Shown here piece by piece: positions 6,134 to 12,433 of a DNA stretch of 12,987 nucleotides. The position numbers and the translations under genes are program-made. The stretch is from assembly GCA_036004445.1 (NCBI GenBank), contig DASYRL010000045.1, positions 1 through 12,987 of the forward strand, written 5' to 3'. The DNA comes from DASXUC01 sp036004445. Lineage in GTDB: Bacteria > Sysuimicrobiota > Sysuimicrobiia > Sysuimicrobiales > Kaftiobacteriaceae. The stretch's first letter is position 1. Each line of letters begins with the position of its first letter. A model generated the notes under the pieces. The model was not told the origin of the DNA. It made no database searches and saw nothing but the letters and a program-made list of their open reading frames with translations.

Positions 6134-6694
6134 CTACCCCCTTGACCCCTCGGGCTCCCGCAGCGGCAGTCCCATCAGTTTCAACAGTTCGCGCGCCTGC
6201 TCGTCGTTGCGGGCCGTCGTGACCAGCGTGATGTCCATCCCCCGGATCTTCTCGACCTTGTCGTATTCGATCTCGGGAAAAATCAGCTGTTCGCGCACGC
6301 CGATGTTCAGGTTGCCGCGTCCATCGAACTGCCGCTCGGAAATGCCCTTGAAATCCTTGATGCGCGGCAGCGCCACGTTGAACAACTTGTCGACGAACTC
6401 GTACATGCGGTCGCCGCGCAGCGTGACCTTCGTCGCGATCGGCATGCCCTTGCGCAGCTTGAAGGACGCGATCGACTTGCGCGCGCGCGCCACGACGGGA
6501 CGCTGGCCGGCAATGATGGTCAGCTCCTCCACCGCCTTGTCGACGAACCGCGTATCGCTGACGGCATCACCCACGCGCACATTGATCACGACCTTCTCCA
6601 GCTTGGGCACTTCCATGACGTTCTTGTACCGGAAGCGCTCCCGCATCTTGGGCGCGACATCGTTCTTGTAACGTTCCCTGAGCCTCACTGCCAT
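6134..6694 (-). CDS. rplE: 50S ribosomal protein L5
   Basis: L5 carries 5S rRNA into the large subunit with L18 and contacts S13 and P-site tRNA at the central protuberance. The 186-residue protein starts MAVRLRERYKNDVAPKMRER and shows the conserved PKLEKVVINVRVGDAV, KLRKGMPIATKVTLRGDRMYEF and RGNLNIGVREQLIFPEIEYD segments, ending with the IRGMDITLVTTARNDEQARE region. ATG 6694 was chosen over a TTG at 6712 because GGAGGG lies seven bases before the ATG. The upstream rplX/rplE spacer (66 bases) contains a GGACCCC tandem array directly after the rplX stop. Confidence 0.97.
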   Translation of the reverse strand: MAVRLRERYKNDVAPKMRERFRYKNVMEVPKLEKVVINVRVGDAVSDTRFVDKAVEELTIIAGQRPVVARARKSIASFKLRKGMPIATKVTLRGDRMYEFVDKLFNVALPRIKDFKGISERQFDGRGNLNIGVREQLIFPEIEYDKVEKIRGMDITLVTTARNDEQARELLKLMGLPLREPEGSRG

Positions 6695-6731
6695 CGCATA
6701 CCCTCCGGGCAATGCCCGCTGTTCCCCGGCC

Positions 6732-6759
6732 GGACCCCGGATACCGGACCCCGGACCCC
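6732..6759. repeat. Tandem GGACCCC array in rplX/rplE spacer
   Basis: Four consecutive 7-base units are visible on the plus strand: GGACCCC, GGATACC, GGACCCC, GGACCCC. The array begins one base after the rplX stop codon in the direction of transcription. There is no inverted second arm, so no long hairpin is expected. Its placement mirrors the other spacer arrays in this operon although the unit differs. The function is unknown. Confidence 0.85.
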
Positions 6760-6760
6760 G

Positions 6761-7102
6761 TTATTTCTCAATCTGCTCGCCGCAGTTCTTGCAGATCCGC
6801 ACTTTCGTGCCGTCGCCCAGGTAGCCGTGGCCGACCCGCGCCGCCTTGCCGCACTTCGGGCACACCAGCATCACCCGCGCGCCGTCGACCGGCGCTTCCT
6901 TCTCGACGATGCCGCCCTGGGGGAGCTTCTGCGTCGGCTTGGCGTGCTTCTTGACGATGTTCACGCCCTCGATGATCACGGTGCCGCGCTTGGGGATTAC
7001 CTTCAGCACCTTGCCGCGTTTGCCGGCGTGCTTCCCCGCGAGCACCTCGACCGTGTCACCCTTCTTCACGTGCACCCTGTATCGTTCTGCAGTCACTGCC
7101 AT
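6761..7102 (-). CDS. rplX: 50S ribosomal protein L24 with C-terminal zinc ribbon
   Basis: L24 is one of the two assembly-initiator proteins of the large subunit and lies beside the exit tunnel. The 113-residue protein has the KOW motif near the N-terminus (VHVKKGDTVEVLAGKHAGKRGKV is split across residues 10-32), the GVNIVKKHAKPTQ segment, and a C-terminal zinc ribbon with Cys81-x2-Cys84 and Cys104-x2-Cys107. The ribbon is retained in many but not all bacteria. The ATG at 7102 has GGAGG only at a long spacing of 12 bases (7115-7119), and this site lies in a perfect short inverted repeat, so initiation may be weak or coupled to rplN. Confidence 0.96.
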   Translation of the reverse strand: MAVTAERYRVHVKKGDTVEVLAGKHAGKRGKVLKVIPKRGTVIIEGVNIVKKHAKPTQKLPQGGIVEKEAPVDGARVMLVCPKCGKAARVGHGYLGDGTKVRICKNCGEQIEK

Positions 7103-7120
7103 TACCGATCGGAGCCTCCG

Positions 7121-7152
7121 CGTTCCCCCGTTCCCGCGTTCCCGCGTTCCCG
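7121..7152. repeat. Four-copy CGTTCCCG tandem array in rplN/rplX spacer
   Basis: Four contiguous 8-base units are seen on the plus strand: CGTTCCCC followed by three exact CGTTCCCG copies. In the direction of transcription the array begins five bases after the rplN stop and ends next to the ribosome binding site of rplX. There is no inverted arm. The same unit appears twice in the rplB/rpsS spacer and once in the rpsH/rplF spacer. Confidence 0.9.
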
Positions 7153-7157
7153 GTCGT

Positions 7158-7526
7158 TCAAAGTACTTCCGGCGCCAGCGAAATAATCTTCATGAACTGC
7201 TTATCTCTGAGCTCGCGCGCCACCGGACCGAAAATCCGCGTGCCCTTCGGGTTCTGGGCGTCGGTGAGGATTACCGCCGCGTTATCGTCGAAGCGGATGT
7301 ACGATCCGTCGGCGCGGCGGACCGGCTTCGTCGTGCGGACCACGACGGCCCGGACGACCTCGCCCTGCTTGACCGGGCTGTTCGGAATCGCCTGCTTGAC
7401 CGTCGCCACGATCACGTCCCCGATCCCCGCGTACCTGCGGCGGCTCCCGCCCAACACGCGGATGCACATGACCACGCGGGCCCCCGTATTGTCGGCCACT
7501 TTCAACCGGCTGTAGTTCTGGATCAT
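7158..7526 (-). CDS. rplN: 50S ribosomal protein L14
   Basis: L14 lies at the subunit interface, forms bridges with 16S rRNA and is the docking site of the silencing factor RsfS in bacteria that have it. The 122 residues match the family length exactly. The sequence starts MIQNYSRLKVADNTGARVV and contains the family signature region GDVIVATVKQAIPNSPVKQG and the RFDDNAAVILTDAQNPKGTR segment before the C-terminal GPVARELRDKQFMKIISLAPEVL. The ATG overlaps the rpsQ stop by four bases (ATGA), so translation is probably coupled to rpsQ. The spacer after it carries a CGTTCCCG array. Confidence 0.98.
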   Translation of the reverse strand: MIQNYSRLKVADNTGARVVMCIRVLGGSRRRYAGIGDVIVATVKQAIPNSPVKQGEVVRAVVVRTTKPVRRADGSYIRFDDNAAVILTDAQNPKGTRIFGPVARELRDKQFMKIISLAPEVL

Positions 7527-7780
7527 CGCGCCTTCTCCAGGACCTGCACCACGCGCCAGCGTTTGTCCTTGCTCAGCGGCCGGGTCTCGGCGATCAGCAC
7601 CTTGTCGCCGGCTCGGGCCGCGTTGTCCTCGTTGTGCGCTTTGAACTTGCGCACCTGACGGAGGGTCTTGCCGTACAGCGGGTGCCGCGTCGTGGTCTGC
7701 ACCTTCACGACCACCGTCTGCTGCATCTTGTCGCTGGTCACGACGCCGACTCGCGTCTTGCGCTTCGCTCGTCCTTCCAT
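7523..7780 (-). CDS. rpsQ: 30S ribosomal protein S17
   Basis: S17 is a primary-binding OB-fold protein of the small subunit body, contacting helices 7 and 11 of 16S rRNA. The 85-residue protein shows the family segments KRKTRVGVVTSDKMQQTVVV, RHPLYGKTLRQVRKFKAHNE and ETRPLSKDKRWRVVQVLEKA. The ATG overlaps the rpmC stop (TGATG) and its own stop overlaps rplN (ATGA), so this is a tightly coupled trio in the conserved order rpmC-rpsQ-rplN. Nothing unusual is seen in the sequence. Confidence 0.97.
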   Translation of the reverse strand: MEGRAKRKTRVGVVTSDKMQQTVVVKVQTTTRHPLYGKTLRQVRKFKAHNEDNAARAGDKVLIAETRPLSKDKRWRVVQVLEKAR

Positions 7781-7971
7781 CAGACCCGCACTCCCTTCTC
7801 GCCCAGCACCATCTTCAGCCGCGCCACGTCCCGGTGCAGCTCGCGGACCTTCGCCGTGTTCGGCTCGGTGCCGGCGACCCGCAGTCCCGCCTTGAAGAGC
7901 TCCTTCTGCAGGTCCTCCAACCGGCGCACGAGCTCGTCCGGCCGCATCTCGCGCAGTTCCGACGCCTCCAT
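7780..7971 (-). CDS. rpmC: 50S ribosomal protein L29
   Basis: L29 is a small two-helix protein beside L23 at the exit of the peptide tunnel. The 63-residue product has the family pattern: an N-terminal helix with ELREMRPDELVRRLEDLQKE, the LFKAGLRVAGTEPNTAKVRE turn segment, and a C-terminal helix with RDVARLKMVLGE. Only two bases separate it from the rplP stop, and its stop overlaps the rpsQ start. The rplP-rpmC-rpsQ order is nearly universal in S10-type operons. Confidence 0.96.
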   Translation of the reverse strand: MEASELREMRPDELVRRLEDLQKELFKAGLRVAGTEPNTAKVRELHRDVARLKMVLGEKGVRV

Positions 7972-7973
7972 GC

Positions 7974-8393
7974 TCAGACCGAGACCTCCTCGCGCGCGAC
8001 GAACTTGGCCTTAATCGGCAGCTTGTGGGCCGCCAGCGTCATGGCCTCCTTCGCCTGGTCACGGGCGACGCCGGCCAGCTCGAACATGATCCGGCCGGGA
8101 CGGACGACCGCCACCCAGATCTCGGGGTTGCCCTTCCCGCTGCCCATGCGGGTTTCCGCCGGCTTCTTGGTCACCGGCTTGTCCGGAAACACGCGGATCC
8201 ACAGCTTGCCGCCGCGCTTGATGAACCGTGTGATGGCGCGGCGGGCCGCCTCGATCTGGGCGCTGGTGACCCAAGCCGGCTCGAGCGCCTGGAGGCCGTA
8301 CTCCCCGAAGGCGATGGAGGACCCGGCGACGGACCTGCCGCGCATGTTCCCCCGGTGCGCCTTGCGATATTTGGTGCGTTTAGGCATCAACAT
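7974..8393 (-). CDS. rplP: 50S ribosomal protein L16
   Basis: L16 lies at the base of the central protuberance, next to the A-site tRNA, and is needed for late 50S maturation. The 139-residue sequence begins MLMPKRTKYRKAHRGNMRGR and contains FGEYGLQALEPAWVTSAQIE, the TRFIKRGGKLWIRVFPDKPV segment and the conserved RMGSGKGNPEIWVAVVRPGR region. Length is typical. The first ATG (8393) has a GAGGAG ribosome binding site; a second in-frame ATG lies six bases downstream. The gene starts inside rpsC, overlapping its last 14 bases, so it is probably translated by ribosomes finishing S3. Confidence 0.97.
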   Translation of the reverse strand: MLMPKRTKYRKAHRGNMRGRSVAGSSIAFGEYGLQALEPAWVTSAQIEAARRAITRFIKRGGKLWIRVFPDKPVTKKPAETRMGSGKGNPEIWVAVVRPGRIMFELAGVARDQAKEAMTLAAHKLPIKAKFVAREEVSV

Positions 8394-9168
8394 CGGAATC
8401 TCTCCTCGTCACCGAGGGCCGGGCGGGCCGGCTCGGGATGACCACCGGACCCTGCGCGCCGGTGATGGGCATCATCGGCTCGCTGCGGTGCGGGCGGCGG
8501 ATCTCCGGTTCCGCCCGGCGCTCCGGCAGGATGTCGCCGCGGTAGACCCAGACCTTGACGCCGATCCGGCCGTACGTGGTCAGCGCCTCGGCCACGCCGA
8601 AATCGATGTCGGCGCGCAGCGTGTGCAGCGGCACGCGGCCTTCGCGATACCACTCGTACCGGGCGATCTCCGCGCCCGCCAGCCGCCCGCTGCATGCGAT
8701 GCGGATGCCCTTCGCGCCCGCCCGCAGGCTGCGCTGCACCGCCTGCTTCATGGCCCGCCGGTAGGCGACACGGCGCTCCAGCTGCTGGGCGACGTTCTCG
8801 GCGACGAGCTGCGCCTCCAGCTCGGGCCGCCGGATCTCCTGGACGTTCACCTGGACCTGCTTGCTGGTCAACTCGTCGAGCTCTTTCTTCAGCGCGTCGA
8901 TGCCCGTGCCGCCCCGGCCGATGATGATGCCGGGCCGCGCCGCGTGGATCACCACGCGGACCTGGGGCTTGCCGCCGACCCCGGACTGGGTGCCGAACCG
9001 CTCGATCTCGACACGGGAGATCCCGGCGCGGTGCAGCTTCTTCTTGATGTGCTCGCGGATGGCCAGGTCGTCGACAATCAACGACGCCATGTCCTTCGCG
9101 AACCACCGCGACTCCCAGTCGCGAATGATCCCGACCCGCAGCCCGATTGGATGGATTTTCTGACCCAC
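8380..9168 (-). CDS. rpsC: 30S ribosomal protein S3 with C-terminal extension
   Basis: S3 forms part of the mRNA entry channel and, with S4 and S5, has helicase activity on incoming mRNA. The 262-residue protein has the N-terminal GQKIHPIGLRVG, a type II KH domain with the GRGG loop at 84-87, and the C-terminal domain with GRLAGAEIARYEWYREGRVP and TTYGRIGVKVWVYRGDILPE. After about residue 217 there is a tail of some 45 residues rich in Pro, Arg and Ser, longer than in E. coli S3 (233 residues) but like the tails in several GC-rich lineages. The start is GTG at 9168, chosen because GGAGG lies seven bases upstream and family proteins start here. The tail overlaps rplP. Confidence 0.97.
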   Translation of the reverse strand: MGQKIHPIGLRVGIIRDWESRWFAKDMASLIVDDLAIREHIKKKLHRAGISRVEIERFGTQSGVGGKPQVRVVIHAARPGIIIGRGGTGIDALKKELDELTSKQVQVNVQEIRRPELEAQLVAENVAQQLERRVAYRRAMKQAVQRSLRAGAKGIRIACSGRLAGAEIARYEWYREGRVPLHTLRADIDFGVAEALTTYGRIGVKVWVYRGDILPERRAEPEIRRPHRSEPMMPITGAQGPVVIPSRPARPSVTRRDSDVDA

Positions 9169-9186
9169 GCCTACACCTCCAACTGC

Positions 9187-9292
9187 GTCTACCCAGTCTC
9201 CCCGGTCTTCCCAGTCTCCCCAGTCCACTGCCGGATCACCCGAGCCGCATGAGACTGGGACGACTGGGTGGACAGGGAAGACTGGGAAGACT
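9187..9292. repeat. Inverted 9-mer array (GTCTNCCCA) in rplV/rpsC spacer
   Basis: On the plus strand, 9187-9226 is a run of four units (GTCTACCCA, GTCTCCCCG, GTCTTCCCA, GTCTCCCCA) plus a partial fifth. The second arm, 9251-9292, contains four units in reverse complement plus a partial. Pairing the arms unit by unit gives about 29 matches over the 36 bases of the four full units, before counting G-U pairs, around a loop of roughly 25 bases. It is the longest of the four such structures. It lies 10 bases after the rplV stop and ends six bases before the GGAGG of rpsC. No T-run follows. Confidence 0.93.
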
Positions 9293-9302
9293 CCATGCCA
9301 GC

Positions 9303-9638
9303 CTACTTCTTTTCGGCAACCACGACGGTGATGTGGCTGCTCCGCTTCGTGATGATGTCGGCGCGGCCGCGCGCGCGGGTCTGCATCCGCTTCGTCGACG
9401 GCCCCTTGTCCACGTACGCCCGGGCCACGACGAGATCGTCGCGATTCAGGTCATAGTTGTTCTCCGCGTTGGCGACCGCCGAGTTCAGCACCTTGGCCAG
9501 CGCCTTCGCCGACCGGCTCGGCGAAAAGCGCAGCATCGCCTGGGCGTCTTTCACGCTGCGGCCGGCGATCAGTCCGACCGCCTGGCGGACCTTCAGCGGC
9601 GAGATCCGAATGTACTTGGCGATTGCGCGCGCTTCCAT
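9303..9638 (-). CDS. rplV: 50S ribosomal protein L22
   Basis: L22 lines the peptide exit tunnel with a long beta-hairpin, next to L4, at the constriction where macrolides act. The 111-residue protein starts MEARAIAKYIRISPLKVRQA and contains the LNSAVANAENNYDLNRDDL helix region and the C-terminal hairpin segment KRMQTRARGRADIITKRSSH with ITVVVAEKK. The start at 9638 is chosen on family alignment and AGGAG, which overlaps the rpsS stop (TAGGAG); a longer open frame upstream runs antiparallel-free through rpsS in another frame and is not expected to be translated. A long hairpin-forming repeat fills the spacer to rpsC. Confidence 0.96.
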   Translation of the reverse strand: MEARAIAKYIRISPLKVRQAVGLIAGRSVKDAQAMLRFSPSRSAKALAKVLNSAVANAENNYDLNRDDLVVARAYVDKGPSTKRMQTRARGRADIITKRSSHITVVVAEKK

Positions 9639-9648
9639 CGTGTCGCTC

Positions 9649-9960
9649 CTATGACGGGGCCGGGGTCGTCGGCAGCACGGCCGTTGCCCGCTCCGCCGCC
9701 GCGCCGGTCCCATGGCCCTTGAAGGTCCTCGTCGGCGAGAACTCCCCGAGTTTGTGGGCAACCATCTGCTCAGTGATGTAGATCGGCACGTGCTTGCGGC
9801 CGTCATAGACGGCGATGGTGTGGCCGACCATCTCCGGCAGGATCGTCGACCGGCGAGACCAGGTTTTGATGACCCGCCGTTCGCGCGTGCGGTTCAACTC
9901 CCGCACCTTCTTGAGCAGGTGCCCGTCGATGAACGGCCCCTTCTTTGTTGACCGACCCAT
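9649..9960 (-). CDS. rpsS: 30S ribosomal protein S19
   Basis: S19 binds 16S rRNA in the head of the small subunit with S13 and lies near the A-site finger bridge. The 103-residue protein has the full conserved core: GRSTKKGPFIDGHLLKKV, IKTWSRRSTILPEMVGHTIA, VYDGRKHVPIYITEQMVAHK and LGEFSPTRTFKGHG. It then has a tail of about 19 residues, TGAAAERATAVLPTTPAPS, against a usual total of about 92. The tail is Ala/Pro/Thr rich and looks disordered. The ATG at 9960 has AGGAG eight bases upstream. rplV follows after 10 bases. Confidence 0.97.
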   Translation of the reverse strand: MGRSTKKGPFIDGHLLKKVRELNRTRERRVIKTWSRRSTILPEMVGHTIAVYDGRKHVPIYITEQMVAHKLGEFSPTRTFKGHGTGAAAERATAVLPTTPAPS

Positions 9961-9987
9961 TTAGCGTCTCCTGGATCCCATGGCCGC

Positions 9988-10003
9988 GGTTCCCGCGTTC
10001 CCG
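9988..10003. repeat. Two-copy CGTTCCCG array in rplB/rpsS spacer
   Basis: GGTTCCCG (9988-9995) and CGTTCCCG (9996-10003) are adjacent on the plus strand, directly abutting the rplB stop codon at 10004-10006. The unit is the one repeated four times in the rplN/rplX spacer. No complementary arm is present in the remaining 27 bases of the spacer. Confidence 0.7.
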
Positions 10004-10828
10004 TTATTTCCGTCGTTTCACGATCAACTGGTCGCTCGGCTTTGGCTTGCGCGTCTTATAGCCCAGCGTCGGTACGCCCCACGGGGTGACGGGTCCCGGC
10101 ATCCCGATGGGCGACCGTCCCTCGCCACCACCGTGCGGGTGGCTGCTCGGATCCATCGCGATGCCGCGCACCGACGGGCGCTTGCCGCGCCAGCGGTTAC
10201 GGCCCGCCTTGCCCTCCGAGATCGAGTCGTGCTCGAGGTTGCCGACCTGGCCGACGGTCGCCCGGCAGTTCAGGTTCACCAGCCGGACCTCGCCGGAGGG
10301 CAGCCGCAGGTGGACGACCTCGCCTTCCTTGGCCATGATCTGCGCTGCGCCGCCGGCCGCCCGGACCATCTGCGCGCCCTTGTGGGGGAACAGCTCGATG
10401 TTGTGCACCATCGTGCCGATCGGAATGTGGCGCAGGGCCATCGCGTTGCCCGGCCGGATCTCAGCGTCGGGCCCGGACTGCACGGTGTCACCCACCGCCA
10501 GCCCCACCGGCGCCAGGATGTAGCGCTTCTCCCCGTCGCGGTACTGCAGCAGGGCGATCCGCGCCGACCGGTTCGGGTCGTACTCGATCGCCAGGACTCT
10601 GGCCGGCACACCGTCCTTGTCGCGCTTGAAGTCCACCAGCCGGTACATGCGCTTGTGGCCGCCGCCCTGGTGGCGGACGGTCAGCTTGCCCTGGATGTTG
10701 CGGCCGCCGGTCCGGCGCAGCGGCACGACCAGCGACGGCTCCGGCGCCTTCTTGGTGATCTCTTCAAACGTCGAGACGGTCGCAAAGCGCCGTCCCGGCG
10801 TCACTGGTTTGAATTTCTTTACGCCCAC
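10004..10828 (-). CDS. rplB: 50S ribosomal protein L2
   Basis: L2 is needed for subunit association, tRNA binding and peptidyl-transferase activity, and reaches close to the active centre. The 274-residue product has the OB-fold and SH3-like domains of the family: GRNIQGKLTVRHQGGGHKRM, EYDPNRSARIALLQYRDGEK, and the extremely conserved SVRGIAMDPSSHPHGGGEGR, whose His230 corresponds to the functionally important His229 of E. coli L2. The C-terminus WGVPTLGYKTRKPKPSDQLI is typical. The gene starts 17 bases after rplW. It is followed by two CGTTCCCG-type repeat units immediately after its TAA stop. Confidence 0.98.
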   Translation of the reverse strand: MGVKKFKPVTPGRRFATVSTFEEITKKAPEPSLVVPLRRTGGRNIQGKLTVRHQGGGHKRMYRLVDFKRDKDGVPARVLAIEYDPNRSARIALLQYRDGEKRYILAPVGLAVGDTVQSGPDAEIRPGNAMALRHIPIGTMVHNIELFPHKGAQMVRAAGGAAQIMAKEGEVVHLRLPSGEVRLVNLNCRATVGQVGNLEHDSISEGKAGRNRWRGKRPSVRGIAMDPSSHPHGGGEGRSPIGMPGPVTPWGVPTLGYKTRKPKPSDQLIVKRRK

Positions 10829-10845
10829 GGTTCTCGGCCCCCCGG

Positions 10846-11136
10846 CTACGTCAGGTTCTCGAGATCGATCTTCTGTCCCGGCGCGAGGGTGACGACCGCT
10901 TTCTTGTACCCGGCGCTGTGGTACCAGTACTGGCCGCGCCGCTTCATGCGGCCCGGAATCTTCATCGTATTCACCCGCGATACCGTCACGTCAAAGAGAT
11001 CCTCGACGGCCCGCTTGATCGTCAGCTTGTTCGCGGACTCGGCGACCTCGAAGGTGTACTTGCCGATCTCGGTCCCGCGCGTGCTCTTCTCGGTCAGAAT
11101 CGGCCTGCGGATGACCGCTCGCGCATCCGTCGTCAT
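10846..11136 (-). CDS. rplW: 50S ribosomal protein L23
   Basis: L23 lies at the tunnel exit and is the docking point for trigger factor and the signal recognition particle, which links it to SecY further down the operon. The 96-residue protein carries the family pattern IRRPILTEKSTRG near the N-terminus, TFEVAESANKLTIKRAVEDL, FDVTVSRVNTMKIPGRMKRR, and the C-terminal strand with KKAVVTLAPGQKI. The ATG overlaps the rplD stop by four bases (ATGA), indicating translational coupling. Length and order are typical. Confidence 0.97.
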   Translation of the reverse strand: MTTDARAVIRRPILTEKSTRGTEIGKYTFEVAESANKLTIKRAVEDLFDVTVSRVNTMKIPGRMKRRGQYWYHSAGYKKAVVTLAPGQKIDLENLT

Positions 11137-11756
11137 CCCAATACCTCCGCGATCGCCGGCACGGCGTCGGTCACCAGCACGACGTAGTCCGCCGACAGCA
11201 CGTCGTACACCGTCAGTCCCCGCGCCGTGCGGACGCTCACGCCGGCCAGGTTGGCGGACGCCCGCTGCAGGACGCCGTCGGGCTCCTGCGTCACGAACAG
11301 AGTCCGGCCCGCCACCGGCAGACGGTTGACCAGCGCGACCAGCTCGCGCGTCTTCGGCGCCGCCAGCGCCACCGACTGCACGGCCACGATCTGGCCGGCG
11401 GCCGCCTTGGCCGACAGCGCGGACCGCAGCGCCAGCCGCCGGGTCTGCTTGGGCGTATCCTGCGCAAAGCTGCGGGGCCGGGGGCCAAACGTAATGCCCC
11501 CGCCGCGGAAGATCGGCGCCTTGCGGCTGCCGTGCCGCGCGCGGCCGGTGCCCTTCTGCCGGTAGATCTTGCGCGTGCTCCCCGACACCTCGCCGCGCGT
11601 CTTCGCCGAGCCCGTGCCCGCCCGCCGCCCGGCCAGCTGGGCGACGAGGACCTCGTGCAGGACCGCCCGGTGAGGCTTCAGCCCGAACACGCTGTCGGGA
11701 AGATCCACCGTGCCGGCTTCCTTGCCGGCTGTGTCAAAGACCTGCGCCTTCGCCAT
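11133..11756 (-). CDS. rplD: 50S ribosomal protein L4
   Basis: L4 binds domain I of 23S rRNA and extends a long loop into the exit tunnel, facing L22. In E. coli it also represses its own operon by attenuation and translational control; no leader is in this window to test that. The 207-residue product has LPDSVFGLKPHRAVLHEVLV, the loop with RKIYRQKGTGRARHGSRKAP, the FRGGGITFGPRPRSF signature, and a C-terminal Rossmann-like part ending YVVLVTDAVPAIAEVLG. The start codon overlaps the rplC stop (TGATG) and its stop overlaps rplW (ATGA). Confidence 0.97.
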   Translation of the reverse strand: MAKAQVFDTAGKEAGTVDLPDSVFGLKPHRAVLHEVLVAQLAGRRAGTGSAKTRGEVSGSTRKIYRQKGTGRARHGSRKAPIFRGGGITFGPRPRSFAQDTPKQTRRLALRSALSAKAAAGQIVAVQSVALAAPKTRELVALVNRLPVAGRTLFVTQEPDGVLQRASANLAGVSVRTARGLTVYDVLSADYVVLVTDAVPAIAEVLG

Positions 11757-12418
11757 CAGCGTTTCACGCTCGTATGCGCGGCGGCTCTGGCCTTCGCCTT
11801 GTCCGCCGCTTTCTGGATCAATACCACGCTGCCCCGCGGTCCGGGCACCGCTCCCTGCACCATCAACAGGTTCCGGCCGGCATCGACCCGTGCGATCCGG
11901 AGGCCGCGCACGGTGACCCGCTCGTGCCCGTACCGTCCCGGCATGCGCATGCCGGGCCAGACCCGGGCGATATCCGATGAGCCGATCGAGCCCGGCGCGC
12001 GGTGCATCAGCGACACGCCGTGGCTGTCGCGCTGGCCGCCGAAGTTGTGCCGCTTCATGGCCCCGGAAAACCCGTGGCCTTTGGTCACACCGACCACTTC
12101 CACGAGATCACCGCCGGCGAACTCGCCGACGGTGATCTCCTGGCCAACCTGGTAGGTATTGGGCAGCGCGCGAAATTCGCGCAGGACCCTCCGCGGCGTC
12201 ACCTTCGCCTTCGTGAACACGCCCTTCTGCGGCCGGTTGACTTTGCGCTCGGGCAGGGCCTCAAACCCGACCTGCACGGCCGCGTAGCCGTCGCGCGCCG
12301 GCGTGCGCACGTTGACGACCACGCACGGTCCCGCCTCGATGACCGTCACGGGCACAGAATTGCCCGCGTCATCGAAGATCTGCGTCATGCCCACTTTTCG
12401 TCCGATTATCACCGTCAT
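11756..12418 (-). CDS. rplC: 50S ribosomal protein L3
   Basis: L3 is an assembly-initiating protein of the large subunit with a loop that approaches the peptidyl-transferase centre. The 220-residue sequence begins MTVIIGRKVGMTQIFDDAGN and carries the family signature VTKGHGFSGAMKRHNFGG (111-128), the loop with DSHGVSLMHRAPGSIGSSD, and GMRMPGRYGHERVTVRGLRI (156-175). ATG 12418 was chosen because GGAG precedes it and homologues start here; an in-frame upstream extension to 12493 would be translated repeat sequence and is unlikely to be real. The spacer from rpsJ is filled with the 7-mer inverted array. Confidence 0.97.
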   Translation of the reverse strand: MTVIIGRKVGMTQIFDDAGNSVPVTVIEAGPCVVVNVRTPARDGYAAVQVGFEALPERKVNRPQKGVFTKAKVTPRRVLREFRALPNTYQVGQEITVGEFAGGDLVEVVGVTKGHGFSGAMKRHNFGGQRDSHGVSLMHRAPGSIGSSDIARVWPGMRMPGRYGHERVTVRGLRIARVDAGRNLLMVQGAVPGPRGSVVLIQKAADKAKARAAAHTSVKR

Positions 12419-12433
12419 CGCCTGCTCCGTTTC

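Noticed and set aside
8387..9106. Second minus-strand open frame inside rpsC
   Set aside because: It is an out-of-frame shadow of rpsC rich in Arg and Gly with no family resemblance.
9187..9292. CRISPR array
   Set aside because: Units are 7-9 bases in direct contact, with no spacers of 25-40 bases and no cas genes.
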